Assembly: GCF_918697865.1 (NCBI RefSeq)
Contig: NZ_CAKKMV010000015.1
Location: 62,001 to 126,000, forward strand
Source of the DNA: Massilia sp. Bi118
GTDB taxonomy: Bacteria > Pseudomonadota > Gammaproteobacteria > Burkholderiales > Burkholderiaceae_D
Direction of reading: 5' to 3'
Length of the DNA stretch: 64,000 nt
The translations under genes were made by a program, and so were the position numbers. The notes beneath the pieces were generated by a model that saw only the letters and a list, made by a program, of their open reading frames with translations, was not told the origin of the DNA and searched no databases. This document shows, in pieces, positions 45,168 to 53,388 of the stretch. Within the stretch, counting starts at the first letter, position 1; every line of letters starts with the position of its first letter.

Positions 45168-45638
45168 ATGCCGCTGCTAGATACCATCTCAATCCTGCTC
45201 GGGCGCGCCAGCCGCGCGCTCGGGCTGGAAACCGTCGACGCGTTCCCGCCGGGCCACCGCTACGCCCACACACGCTGGGACAAGGCCTATTTCGACATTC
45301 CCTCCGACTGGAAGCCCGAGCGCATCGAGCAGGCCATCGCGGAGGCCATCACGAATACTCCCAGCGTGTTCGCGTATATCGCCCATCCGACCCCGCGCAT
45401 GCAGCGCGCCCTCCTCGCCGTGATCCATGCGCGCCTGCGCCGCGGCGGCACGCCGCCCAACGATTTGCTGGCGATGCTGATCGAGGCCTATGCCAGTCCG
45501 CGCACGCCGGACGCCATGCCCGGCCTGCGTGCTGCAATCGCCAGTACCGACGGCTACGATCCCTCGATGCGGGTCGCCCACCTGGCGGCCTGGCTGGCCG
45601 ATATGCCGGCCGCTTTCGACGTCATCGAGGCCGGCTGA
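45168..45638 (+). CDS. Hypothetical protein, 156 aa
   Basis: Not recognised. A soluble, mostly helical protein with two recurring segments, PERIEQAIAEAITNTPSVFAYI and PRMQRALLAVIHARLRRGG. There is no signal peptide. There is no ribosome-binding site before the ATG, which lies at the centre of a perfect 14-bp palindrome (AGCGGCATGCCGCT, 45162-45175). TAGACT seven bases upstream could be a -10 box of a leaderless transcript. It ends ten bases before the 158-bp inverted-repeat element. Confidence 0.6.
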   Translation: MPLLDTISILLGRASRALGLETVDAFPPGHRYAHTRWDKAYFDIPSDWKPERIEQAIAEAITNTPSVFAYIAHPTPRMQRALLAVIHARLRRGGTPPNDLLAMLIEAYASPRTPDAMPGLRAAIASTDGYDPSMRVAHLAAWLADMPAAFDVIEAG

Positions 45639-45648
45639 GCCTCGGCTT

Positions 45649-45806
45649 AGAACCTATCCCAGTAGACAGGGGGAAGCTGATGGCGATGACTGGCAAGCGA
45701 GGGCAAGGCGCGAGGAGGCCGCATGGCGAGCCATGCAACGACGAGCAACGCTGCACTCGCTGGTCAGGCGCGCCAGCAGCGACTCCGGCCTACTGGGATA
45801 GGTTCT
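45649..45806. repeat. 158-bp element with 17-bp perfect terminal inverted repeats
   Basis: The ends AGAACCTATCCCAGTAG (45649-45665) and CTACTGGGATAGGTTCT (45790-45806) are exact reverse complements. Inside, GCATGGC/GCCATGC (45721-45736) forms a central hairpin, and AGCGAGGGCA / TGCACTCGCT segments pair imperfectly, so the whole unit can fold into one long hairpin. It resembles a MITE or a dispersed structured intergenic repeat, with no ORF. It fits exactly between the 156-aa gene and the stop codon of the minus-strand gene, which begins inside its last base. Confidence 0.7.
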
Positions 45807-46165
45807 TAGTGCGGCACCGGCGCGTTCAGGACGTCCTGGGCGCTCGGATCCCCGTTCATCTTCATCCCGTACAGGTAGTCGGCAGGCAGGTTTGCGACCG
45901 TCTTCTTCTGGCCTGGCAACAGCCTGAAGCGCGCAGCCTCCGTATAGCGGCAGCTTCGTTCCTTGGTCGCACCGTCCAGCATTCTTTCCTGGCAGAGGGA
46001 ATTCAGGAGCAGATAGTGGCAGCTGCCCGTTCCGCTGCAGGAAAACGTGGTGGCGGAGATGCCCAGCCTGGTCGTGGTGGTGGCGAGGGCCGCGGGCTCG
46101 GCACACGCAAGGCTGCTTGCCAGCACGGCGCAAATTGCCAGCAAGGGGAATAAACGGTTTTTCAT
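45806..46165 (-). CDS. Exported Cys-containing hypothetical protein, 119 aa
   Basis: Signal peptide residues 1-22 (MKNRLFPLLAICAVLASSLA, then CAEPA, possibly a lipoprotein-like Cys). The mature part has Cys pairs (FSCSGTGSCHYLLLNSLCQ and RSCRY) that may form disulfides. Function unknown. The TAA stop lies at the end of the 158-bp repeat. It is 81 bases upstream of the acyltransferase stop's side gap, on the same strand. Confidence 0.65.
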   Translation of the reverse strand: MKNRLFPLLAICAVLASSLACAEPAALATTTTRLGISATTFSCSGTGSCHYLLLNSLCQERMLDGATKERSCRYTEAARFRLLPGQKKTVANLPADYLYGMKMNGDPSAQDVLNAPVPH

Positions 46166-46245
46166 CGTCGGTCTCGAAAACGGGCCGCCCGGGTTTGGGC
46201 AGAGCGAGCTTATCAGACCGCCATACCGCCGAAATGCACGGATTC

Positions 46246-47388
46246 TCACCGCGTCGCGGCCGCCGCGTGCGACCCCACGGCATTCCCCGGCACGTAGCGC
46301 TCGCGCAGCCACATGAAGGGCGTCTCCACCAGGCGATACAGCAGCCAGCCGGCCAGCACCGAAGCCCCCAGCGCCACGGCGATGGTCAGCGGGTGTTGCG
46401 GGCCATAGCCGGCTCCGCCCATGGCCTGGCCGGCCAGGATGCTGACCTGCTTGTGGATCAGGTAGATCGCATAGGACCACAAAGCCAGGCTGGACGCCCC
46501 CGGCACGCGCAAGCGGTGCAGCGGCGAGGCCGGCGCCAGCGCCGCCAGGATCAGCAGCGCGCAGCCCAGCGCCAGCAGCGGGAAGCCGAACACGCTGGTC
46601 CACAGGCCGTAGTGGTCGACCAAAAACCAGCGCAGCGCCAGCGCGGACGCAAGCAGGCCCGCGGCCAGCAGCAGCCTGCCCTGCCCCATCAGCCGCGTCC
46701 ACAGCCCGGGGTGCGCATGCTTCAGCAGCGCCAGCGCGACCCCGGCCAGCAATTCGTCGAAGCGGCACAGGCTCGAGTAATAGAGGTACTTGTAATAGAA
46801 GTGCATCCAGTTGCGCGCCTCCTGTCCTTCCAGCCAGGTGCCGGCGCGGATCGCCATCCCGGCCGCGAAGGCCAGCGCGACCGCGAACCAGGCCAGGCGC
46901 ACGCCGGCGCCGCGCCGGCCCAGCGCCGCGGCCAGCAGCGCGCAGGCCGGCAGAAGCATGTAGAACTGCTCCTCGATGCACAGCGACCAGGCGTGCGAAA
47001 ACGCGGTACCCGGCTCAAGTCCGATGTTCTGGGTGAAGCTGAGGTAAGCCCACAGCGGCAACATGGGCGTATTGCCGCGAAAGGCCGGCCACAGCGCATA
47101 CAGCGCCAGCACCACGTAGAAATTCGGCAGGGTGCGCAGCAGACGGCGCGCGTAGAAGCGGGGCAAGGACAGGCCTTCCGGGCGGCGCAGGGCCTGGAAG
47201 ATCTGGTTGCCGATCAGATAGCCGGACAGGGCAAAGAACAGGTCGACGCCGACCCAGCCAATCTCGCCGACCCAGCCGAAGCTGGCATCGAAGCTGACGA
47301 ACAGCACGTAGTGATGCAGCACCACCAGCGTGACGGCGAGCGCACGCAGGGTGTCGAGGCCATCGATACGCTGTGATACAGGGCTCAT
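46246..47388 (-). CDS. Membrane acyltransferase, family 3 (OafA/YrhL-like), 380 aa
   Basis: About ten transmembrane helices. Hallmarks: GLDTLRALAVTLVVLHHYVLF (with the His motif), GVDLFFALSGYLIGNQIF, FYARRLLRTLPNFYVVLAL and HAWSLCIEEQFYMLLP. These O-acetyltransferases modify polysaccharides, LPS or peptidoglycan from acetyl-CoA across the membrane. The ATG at 47388 begins the protein with SQRIDGLDTLRAL, the normal N-terminus for the family; a longer open frame upstream overlaps the divergent gene region. Confidence 0.9.
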   Translation of the reverse strand: MSPVSQRIDGLDTLRALAVTLVVLHHYVLFVSFDASFGWVGEIGWVGVDLFFALSGYLIGNQIFQALRRPEGLSLPRFYARRLLRTLPNFYVVLALYALWPAFRGNTPMLPLWAYLSFTQNIGLEPGTAFSHAWSLCIEEQFYMLLPACALLAAALGRRGAGVRLAWFAVALAFAAGMAIRAGTWLEGQEARNWMHFYYKYLYYSSLCRFDELLAGVALALLKHAHPGLWTRLMGQGRLLLAAGLLASALALRWFLVDHYGLWTSVFGFPLLALGCALLILAALAPASPLHRLRVPGASSLALWSYAIYLIHKQVSILAGQAMGGAGYGPQHPLTIAVALGASVLAGWLLYRLVETPFMWLRERYVPGNAVGSHAAAATR

Positions 47389-47492
47389 GTGGAAGATCGT
47401 CGACGAAAACGCCGGATGATGCCACGCGCTTCGCCCTCGTGCCAGGAATTCCCGATAAAATGGCTGGATCGATATTTCTTTGGAACACCAGC

Positions 47493-48470
47493 ATGAGCTC
47501 CGCAGCAAGCCTGTCGCATTTCAAATCCGTCAACTACACCGGCCAGGGCGCCGGCCCGCGCGTCATCATCATGGGCGCGACCCACGGTAACGAGATCTGC
47601 GGCACCCAGGCCATTACCCGCGTCATGGCGGAGCTCGACAGCGGCGCGCTGCGCGTCGCCAACGGCAGCGTCACCTTCGTCCCCATCGTCAACCCGCTGG
47701 CCTACGCCAGGAACACGCGCTCGGGCGACCGCAACCTGAACCGCGACCTGTCGCCGAAAGAGAATCCGCAGGATTTCGAGGACCGCGTCGCCAACTGGCT
47801 GTGCCCGCTGCTGGCCCGGCATGACGTGCTGCTCGACCTGCACTCCTTCAACGCCGCCCACGGCGAGCCTTTCGTGATGGTCGGCCCGCTCGACAATGAG
47901 GGGGATATCGAGCCTTTCAAGCACATGCGCGAGGAACGCGCACTGGCGCGCCGCCTGGGCGTGCGCCGCTTCGTGACCGGCTGGATGGCGGCCTATGGCG
48001 GCGGCGTACAGCGCCGTTCGCGCGGCGATGCCGCCGAACTGAAAACGGTCCTGCGCTACGGCATGGGCACCACCGAATACATGCGCAGCACCGGCGGCTA
48101 CGCCCTGACCCTGGAGTGCGGCCAGCACCTCGACCCGCAGGCGCCGGAAGTCGCCTACCGCGCCATCCTGAACACCCTCGCTCACCTGAAGCTGATCGAG
48201 GCGCCGGCGCCGGAACCGGTCCCCTTCGAGGAGATGGAAGCGCTGCAGATGGTCGTCGTCCACGACAAGCTGGACGCCGGCGACAGCTTCACCCGCACCT
48301 GGGCCAGCTTCGATCCGGTGCAGGAAGGCGACCAGATCGGCGTACGCGCCGACGGCACCCCGGTCACGGCCGAGTTCTCGGGCCGCATCCTGTTCCCGGA
48401 CACGAACGCCGGTCCGAACCAGGAGTGGTATTACCTGACCCGCCCGAATCCACAGTTCGGCCGCGAATAA
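47493..48470 (+). CDS. Succinylglutamate desuccinylase/aspartoacylase-family zinc hydrolase, 325 aa
   Basis: Zinc carboxypeptidase-like amidohydrolase (M14 clan). Zinc and catalytic motifs: MGATHGNEICG (H-x-x-E), RSGDRNLNRDLS, LLDLHSF (second zinc His) and LTLECGQH (catalytic Glu). The C-terminal beta domain (about residues 235-325) is usual for the family. Substrate is probably an N-acyl amino acid but not determined. The ATG at 47493 is taken; an in-frame ATG at 47460 is possible. It is divergent from the acyltransferase. Confidence 0.85.
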   Translation: MSSAASLSHFKSVNYTGQGAGPRVIIMGATHGNEICGTQAITRVMAELDSGALRVANGSVTFVPIVNPLAYARNTRSGDRNLNRDLSPKENPQDFEDRVANWLCPLLARHDVLLDLHSFNAAHGEPFVMVGPLDNEGDIEPFKHMREERALARRLGVRRFVTGWMAAYGGGVQRRSRGDAAELKTVLRYGMGTTEYMRSTGGYALTLECGQHLDPQAPEVAYRAILNTLAHLKLIEAPAPEPVPFEEMEALQMVVVHDKLDAGDSFTRTWASFDPVQEGDQIGVRADGTPVTAEFSGRILFPDTNAGPNQEWYYLTRPNPQFGRE

Positions 48471-48473
48471 GCT

Positions 48474-48758
48474 TTACGACGAGGTCTCGCCAGCCTGCGC
48501 TTGCTCCACCTTTATCAGGTGCAGGTTGCGCAAATAAATCGCCACCCCCAGCCCCTGGCCGGCGACGAACACGGGGTCGCGCCGGTGCAGCGCATAGGCG
48601 AGCAGCACCAGCGCGCCCAGGATGCTCAGGTACCAGAAGGCCACCGGGATCACGCTGCGGCCCCGGCGCTCGCTGGCCAGCCACTGGATCACGAAGCGGC
48701 CAATGAACAAGGCCTGGCCGCCGAAGCCGACCAGCAACCACCAGCCGTCCTCAGCCAT
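48474..48758 (-). CDS. Lipid-A-biosynthesis N-terminal (LAB_N) domain membrane protein, 94 aa
   Basis: Small three-helix membrane protein: LLVGFGGQALFIGRFVIQWLASERRGRSVIP, FWYLSILGALVLLAYAL and FVAGQGLGVAIYLRNLHLI. This is the stand-alone LAB_N domain, found next to GT2 and ArnT-like genes in lipid-modification operons. Its exact job is not known. It is the last gene of the five-gene operon and overlaps the PAP2 gene by eight bases. Confidence 0.85.
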   Translation of the reverse strand: MAEDGWWLLVGFGGQALFIGRFVIQWLASERRGRSVIPVAFWYLSILGALVLLAYALHRRDPVFVAGQGLGVAIYLRNLHLIKVEQAQAGETSS

Positions 48759-49590
48759 CGATACCCTCCTTGACCTGCGGCTCCCTGGCCTGCGGCGGCG
48801 AGCGGGCGCTGCGCCGGCGCCGGCGCAGCTGCGGCCACATGCGCGCCATCTCCCGGCCGCCCCAGAGCAGGCAGACGCAGCCGACCAGACGCTGCGCCGG
48901 CAGCACGTCCGGAATGCCGATATGCCTGCTGACCAGCAACGAGGCTGCCACTGCGGCCAGCACCAGGCCCGCCAGCAAGCCGGCCACGCCCGAGCTGCGC
49001 CAGCCCCAGCGCCCATGCAGCGCCAGCCCCACCCCGGCGCCCAGCCAGCCGCCGAGCATGCCCCACAGCACGTCGACAGGCCAGTGCACGCCCACCATGA
49101 TGCGCGACAGGCCGACCAGGGTGGCCAGGACCAGGGCCAGCGCGCGCAGCAGCCGCTTGTTCTCCACCCCCATTACCCAGATGCCGGCTATGGCGAAGGC
49201 CGCCGCCGCGTGACCAGAGGGGAAGGACACGCGCCGGTACGCTGGCCCTGCCTGATAAAACTGGTCCACCGGCAGCGCCGCCAGCGGTCGCGGCAGGTCG
49301 ATGAACTGCTTGGTGAGCTGGGTCCAGAGGGCGGCGAAAATGGCCGCGGCCAGCGCCGCCCAGAAGCAGTGCGGCAGGCGCCGGATGCAGGGCAGCACCA
49401 GGGCGAGCGCCACCGCGCCGTCGCCGAACATGGTCAGGTGCAGCCACAACAGCGGCGGCACGGCATGGCCGGCGTGGTTGAGCGCCAGGAAGACCGGCTG
49501 GTTGCCGCCGGTGGCCAGCAGCAGCGCCAGCAGCGCCAGCGTGGTGGCGGGCGGCAGCCAGACCCAGGGCGAACGCAGCGGCGGCCTCAT
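48751..49590 (-). CDS. PAP2-family lipid phosphatase, 279 aa
   Basis: Membrane acid phosphatase with the three PAP2 motifs: KQFIDLPRP (KxxxxxxRP-type), SFPSGHAAAA (PSGH) and SRIMVGVHWPVDV (SRxxxxxHxxxD). It carries about six helices and a basic C-terminal tail (RRRRRSARSPP). In this operon it probably removes a phosphate from lipid A (LpxE/LpxF-like) or from undecaprenyl pyrophosphate. The start overlaps the ArnT-like stop (ATGA). Confidence 0.88.
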   Translation of the reverse strand: MRPPLRSPWVWLPPATTLALLALLLATGGNQPVFLALNHAGHAVPPLLWLHLTMFGDGAVALALVLPCIRRLPHCFWAALAAAIFAALWTQLTKQFIDLPRPLAALPVDQFYQAGPAYRRVSFPSGHAAAAFAIAGIWVMGVENKRLLRALALVLATLVGLSRIMVGVHWPVDVLWGMLGGWLGAGVGLALHGRWGWRSSGVAGLLAGLVLAAVAASLLVSRHIGIPDVLPAQRLVGCVCLLWGGREMARMWPQLRRRRRSARSPPQAREPQVKEGIDG

Positions 49591-51200
49591 CCGTTTGCTC
49601 CCGGCATGCGGGCCAGCACGATACCGCCCTTGCGGTACAGCAGTTGCACGCGGCCGAGCGCGCCCAGGGCGTCGCTGCGGGTCAGGATCACCTGCCCGGC
49701 GCGCGGCGCCGCCGTGGCCGGCGTGACGGCGCCGCGATAGATGGAAAAGCTGGGCACGTTGATGCGCCAGCTGTGGACTTCCCAGCCCGCGCGCCGCGCC
49801 AGCAGCGCCGCTTCCTTGACCGGCCCCTGCTGGATCGCGGCCGCCGCCGGCAGCAACAGGCCGACCAGCGCCAGCGAGCACAGCAATCCGGACGCGGCCA
49901 GGCGCCGCCACAGCGGCGGCTCACGCCACAAGGCCGGACCAAGCACGGCCACGAGCAGCAGCGCCGCCCCCGCCTGCCACAGCGGGCCGAACACCCCGTC
50001 CTGCCCCAGCGCCTCGCGCAGGTAGGGGTTGGCGATGCCCGGCGCGAAGCGCTGCAGCAGTTGGGGCAGCGCGGCCACCAGGCCGAGGAAAAGCAGCGGC
50101 GGCCCGAAGGCCAGCAGCCTCGAGCGTAGGACCCCGCGCCGCTGCGCCATCAGCAGGAACAAGGGCGTGGCGCCGTACAGCAGGTAGTGCGGCAGCTTGG
50201 TCCCGGCCAGCGAAAAGAACACGAACACGAACAGGAACCAGCTCCACAGGAAGCTGTCGAGCGCTGAAGCCCGCAGGCGGCGCAGGCCGGGCAGCGCGCG
50301 CAGGAACAAGCCGGTATAGGGCAGGAGCAGCACCAGGATGGCCGGTAGGTAGTACAGCGGCCCGCCGCCATGCCCCTGCAGCGGCGCCAGAAAACGCTCG
50401 ACGTTGTGGCGCATGAAGAAGCCGGCCAGGAAGGCGTCGCCGCACTGCCCGTACTCCAGCAGATACCAGGGCAAGGCCACCGCCAGCAGGATCGCCCAGC
50501 CTGCCGGGTCGCGCACGGCGCGCCACCAGTCGCGCGTCCTGCCCTGCAGCGCGAAGGCCAGCAGACTGGCGCCGCCCGGCACCAGCAGCGCCACCGGCCC
50601 CTTGGTCAGCAGGCCGAGACCGATCCAGAGGAAGGCGCGGCGCCGCCGGGCCGGACGCGGTTCAAAGGCATAGCGGACAATGTCGAACATGGCCAGCGCC
50701 AGGAACAGGTTGAGCAGCGCATCGGCGATCGCGCCGCGCCCGATCACGGTGAGGCCGGCCGTGCTGGCGGCGATGAAGGCGGCGGCGTAGCCGGTGTCGC
50801 GGTCCAGGTGGCGGCGCCCGAACGCGAAAATTGCCGCGATCCAGGCGCTGGCCGCCAGTGCCGACGGCAGGCGCAGCGCGAATTCGTCCAGCCCGAACAT
50901 CGCCACCGACGCTGCCTGCAGCCAGTAGATGAGGATGGGCTTGTCGTAGCGTGGCTGGCCGTTCAGCCAGGTGGAGACGTAGTCGCCGCGTTCCAGCATC
51001 TCGCGCGTGGCTTCGCCGAAGGCGCCTTCGTCGACATCGAACAGCGGCATCGCCCCCAGGTTCAGGAACAGCCCGAGCAACACGGTGGCCGCGAGCAGCA
51101 GCGGCAAGGCCGCCTCGCGCAAGCCGGCGCGCCGCGCCAGCCGGCGTTCGCGCGTTCCCTGGGCGCGCAGGAGGGAGGCCCCGCCGCGGACGCCCCTCAT
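49587..51200 (-). CDS. ArnT-like GT-C glycosyltransferase (GT83/GT39 family), 537 aa
   Basis: Integral-membrane GT-C enzyme with about 12 helices. The N-terminal periplasmic loop keeps the acidic pair of the family (LFDVDEGAFGEATREML) and the substrate-loop motif YDKPILIYWLQAASVAMFG. ArnT-type enzymes move a sugar from undecaprenyl phosphate to lipid A on the periplasmic side. The GT2 directly upstream would make that donor. The start overlaps the GT2 stop (ATGA). Confidence 0.88.
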   Translation of the reverse strand: MRGVRGGASLLRAQGTRERRLARRAGLREAALPLLLAATVLLGLFLNLGAMPLFDVDEGAFGEATREMLERGDYVSTWLNGQPRYDKPILIYWLQAASVAMFGLDEFALRLPSALAASAWIAAIFAFGRRHLDRDTGYAAAFIAASTAGLTVIGRGAIADALLNLFLALAMFDIVRYAFEPRPARRRRAFLWIGLGLLTKGPVALLVPGGASLLAFALQGRTRDWWRAVRDPAGWAILLAVALPWYLLEYGQCGDAFLAGFFMRHNVERFLAPLQGHGGGPLYYLPAILVLLLPYTGLFLRALPGLRRLRASALDSFLWSWFLFVFVFFSLAGTKLPHYLLYGATPLFLLMAQRRGVLRSRLLAFGPPLLFLGLVAALPQLLQRFAPGIANPYLREALGQDGVFGPLWQAGAALLLVAVLGPALWREPPLWRRLAASGLLCSLALVGLLLPAAAAIQQGPVKEAALLARRAGWEVHSWRINVPSFSIYRGAVTPATAAPRAGQVILTRSDALGALGRVQLLYRKGGIVLARMPGANG

Positions 51201-52216
51201 CGCCGCTCCACACTGCCCGGCAGCCGCTGGTCGGCACTCCCGGCGCCGCCGCTGCCGCCCGGGCCGCCCAAGGTCTCGCGCACCAGGTAGGTCCGCGCGG
51301 CGCCGGCTTCGAAATAGGTCCGCGCCAGCATTTCGGTCACGATGCCCGTGCACACGAACTGCACCCCGATCACCACCAGCAGCACCGCCAGCAGCAGCAA
51401 GGGACGGCTGGCGATGGCTTCGCCCTCCCCCAGCTTCAGCCAGGCCAGCCAGCCCAGCGCCGCCATGCCGGCGAAGCCGCAGGCCAGGCCGATGCGCCCG
51501 AAGAAGTGGCCGGGGCTGGCGCGGAAGCGCACGAAAAAATACATGGACAGCAGGTCGAGCAGCACCTTGAAGGTGCGCGACAGGCCGTATTTGGAGCGCC
51601 CGTGGAGGCGCGGGAAGTGGCGCACTTCCTCCTCGCAGATGCGCTCCGGGGCCGTCACGGTCGCCATCCAGGTCGGAATGAAACGGTGCATCTCCCCGTA
51701 CAGCCGGACCTGGCGCAGGACCGCACTGCGGTAGACCTTGAGCGAGCAGCCGTAATCGTGCAGGCGCACGCCGGTGACGGTGGCGATCAGGCGGTTCGCC
51801 AGCATCGATGGCAGCCGGCGCAGCCAGAAGCCGTCCTTGCGCTCGCGGCGCCAGCCGACCAGCAGGTCGAGATCCTCGTCCAACAGGCGCCGCACCATGC
51901 GCACGATGTCGTGCGGGTTGTTCTGCAGGTCGCCGTCCATGGTGGCGATGACGCTGCCGCGCGCGGCGTCGATGCCGGCCTGCATGGCGGCGGTCTGGCC
52001 GAAGTTGCGGCGCAGGATGACCGCCCGCACATGGCGCGGACTGCTGGCCACGGCTTCGCGGATGCGGTCCAGCGTGCGGTCGCGGCTGCCGTCGTCGACC
52101 AGGATCAGCTGCCAGGGCCAGGGCGAGGCCGCCATCGCCGCCTGTACCTGGGTGGTCAGCGGCAGCACGTTGTCTTCCTCGTCGTGCAGGGGCACCACCA
52201 GCGACAGGCTATGCAT
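51197..52216 (-). CDS. Polyprenyl-phosphate GT2 glycosyltransferase (ArnC/DPM-like), 339 aa
   Basis: Family 2 transferase: LVVPLHDEEDNV, LVDDGSRDRT, MDGDLQNNPHDIV (DxD-like metal site) and RHFPRLHGRSKYGLS (acceptor side). Two C-terminal transmembrane helices (about residues 235-290) are typical of enzymes that charge undecaprenyl phosphate with a sugar on the inner leaflet. The start overlaps the epimerase stop by eight bases. The sugar is set by the upstream epimerase product. Confidence 0.9.
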   Translation of the reverse strand: MHSLSLVVPLHDEEDNVLPLTTQVQAAMAASPWPWQLILVDDGSRDRTLDRIREAVASSPRHVRAVILRRNFGQTAAMQAGIDAARGSVIATMDGDLQNNPHDIVRMVRRLLDEDLDLLVGWRRERKDGFWLRRLPSMLANRLIATVTGVRLHDYGCSLKVYRSAVLRQVRLYGEMHRFIPTWMATVTAPERICEEEVRHFPRLHGRSKYGLSRTFKVLLDLLSMYFFVRFRASPGHFFGRIGLACGFAGMAALGWLAWLKLGEGEAIASRPLLLLAVLLVVIGVQFVCTGIVTEMLARTYFEAGAARTYLVRETLGGPGGSGGAGSADQRLPGSVERR

Positions 52217-53219
52217 GGCAGGCCCCATGCTGCCGGAACCAGGCCGCGAAGCGCGCGATGCCGATGCGCAGCGGCGTGGCGGGGACCCAGCCGATCGCCT
52301 CGCGCAGAGCCTGGGTGTCGGCGCAGGTGGCGGCCATGTCGGCGCCCGGCATCGGCCGCGCCAGCCTTTCGGCACGGCGTCCGAGCGCCTCCTCGAGCGC
52401 GCCGATGAAGTCGGACAGGCGCACGGGCTGCTGGTTGCCGACGTTGTAGATGCGGAAGGGCGCATGGCTGGCGGCCGGATCCGGGTGCAGCGGATCGAAG
52501 TCGGAACAGGCTTCGGCCGGCTGCGCGGCGAGCCGCAGCACCGCTTCGACCACGTCATCGACATAGGTGAAGTCGCGCAGCATGTGGCCGCCGTTGTAGA
52601 CCTCGATCGGCCGGCCGGCGGCAATCGCGTTCGCGAACAGCATCGGCGCCATGTCCGGCCTGCCCCAGGGCCCGTAGACCGTGAAGAAGCGCAGCCCGGT
52701 GGTCGGCAGGCCGTACAGGTGGCTGTAGCTGTGCGCCAGCAGTTCGCCGCTGCGCTTGGTGGCGGCGTACACGCTGAGCGGATGGCCGGCCGGGTCGTGC
52801 TCGCTGAAAGGCAGGCGGCGGTTGGCGCCGTAAGTGCTGGAGCTGCTGGCATAGACCAGGTGCCCCACGCCGTAGCGCCGGCTGCATTCGAGCACGTTGG
52901 CGAAGGCCACCACGTTGTGCAGCACGGATTCCTGCGGATGCTCGGTCGAATAGCGCACGCCGGTCTGCGCGGCCAGGTGGATGACCCGCTCGAAGCGTTG
53001 TGCGCGGAACAGCGCCTCCAGCGCCGCGGCATCGCTGAGGTCGAGGCGGCGGAAGCGGAAGCCGGCAAGGCCATCGAGCGCGGCCAGCCGGCGCTCTTTC
53101 AGGCCCGGCGCGGCGCAGGGACCGAGATGGTCGACGCCCACCACCTCATGGCCCTCGGCGAGCAGGCGCCGCGCCAGGTGCATGCCGATGAAGCCGGCCA
53201 CGCCGGTCAACAGGATCAT
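52209..53219 (-). CDS. NAD-dependent sugar-nucleotide epimerase (UDP-glucuronate 4-epimerase-like), 336 aa
   Basis: Extended SDR: TGVAGFIGMHLARRLL (GxxGxxG), HLAAQTGVRYSTEHPQ, VYASSSSTYG with catalytic Ser/Thr, and YAATKRSGELLA (YxxxK). The string HLAAQxGVRYSxxxP is characteristic of UDP-glucuronate 4-epimerases that make UDP-galacturonate. It is the first gene of the operon; a 169-base gap to the divergent solute-binding protein gene should hold the promoter. Confidence 0.88.
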   Translation of the reverse strand: MILLTGVAGFIGMHLARRLLAEGHEVVGVDHLGPCAAPGLKERRLAALDGLAGFRFRRLDLSDAAALEALFRAQRFERVIHLAAQTGVRYSTEHPQESVLHNVVAFANVLECSRRYGVGHLVYASSSSTYGANRRLPFSEHDPAGHPLSVYAATKRSGELLAHSYSHLYGLPTTGLRFFTVYGPWGRPDMAPMLFANAIAAGRPIEVYNGGHMLRDFTYVDDVVEAVLRLAAQPAEACSDFDPLHPDPAASHAPFRIYNVGNQQPVRLSDFIGALEEALGRRAERLARPMPGADMAATCADTQALREAIGWVPATPLRIGIARFAAWFRQHGACHA

Positions 53220-53388
53220 CGAATCTCTCCTCGGATGGGGGCGCCACGGCCCCGCTTCGCCACCGAGTTTAGGGAGCTGCTGCTGTGTTTATGCCGAACG
53301 GATCAAATGTGCGCGCATTGATCGGCGCGCTGCAGGTGCGCGCTTCGTGCGACAATCCCGCGGCTTGCAAAGAATAAGAACGATAACA

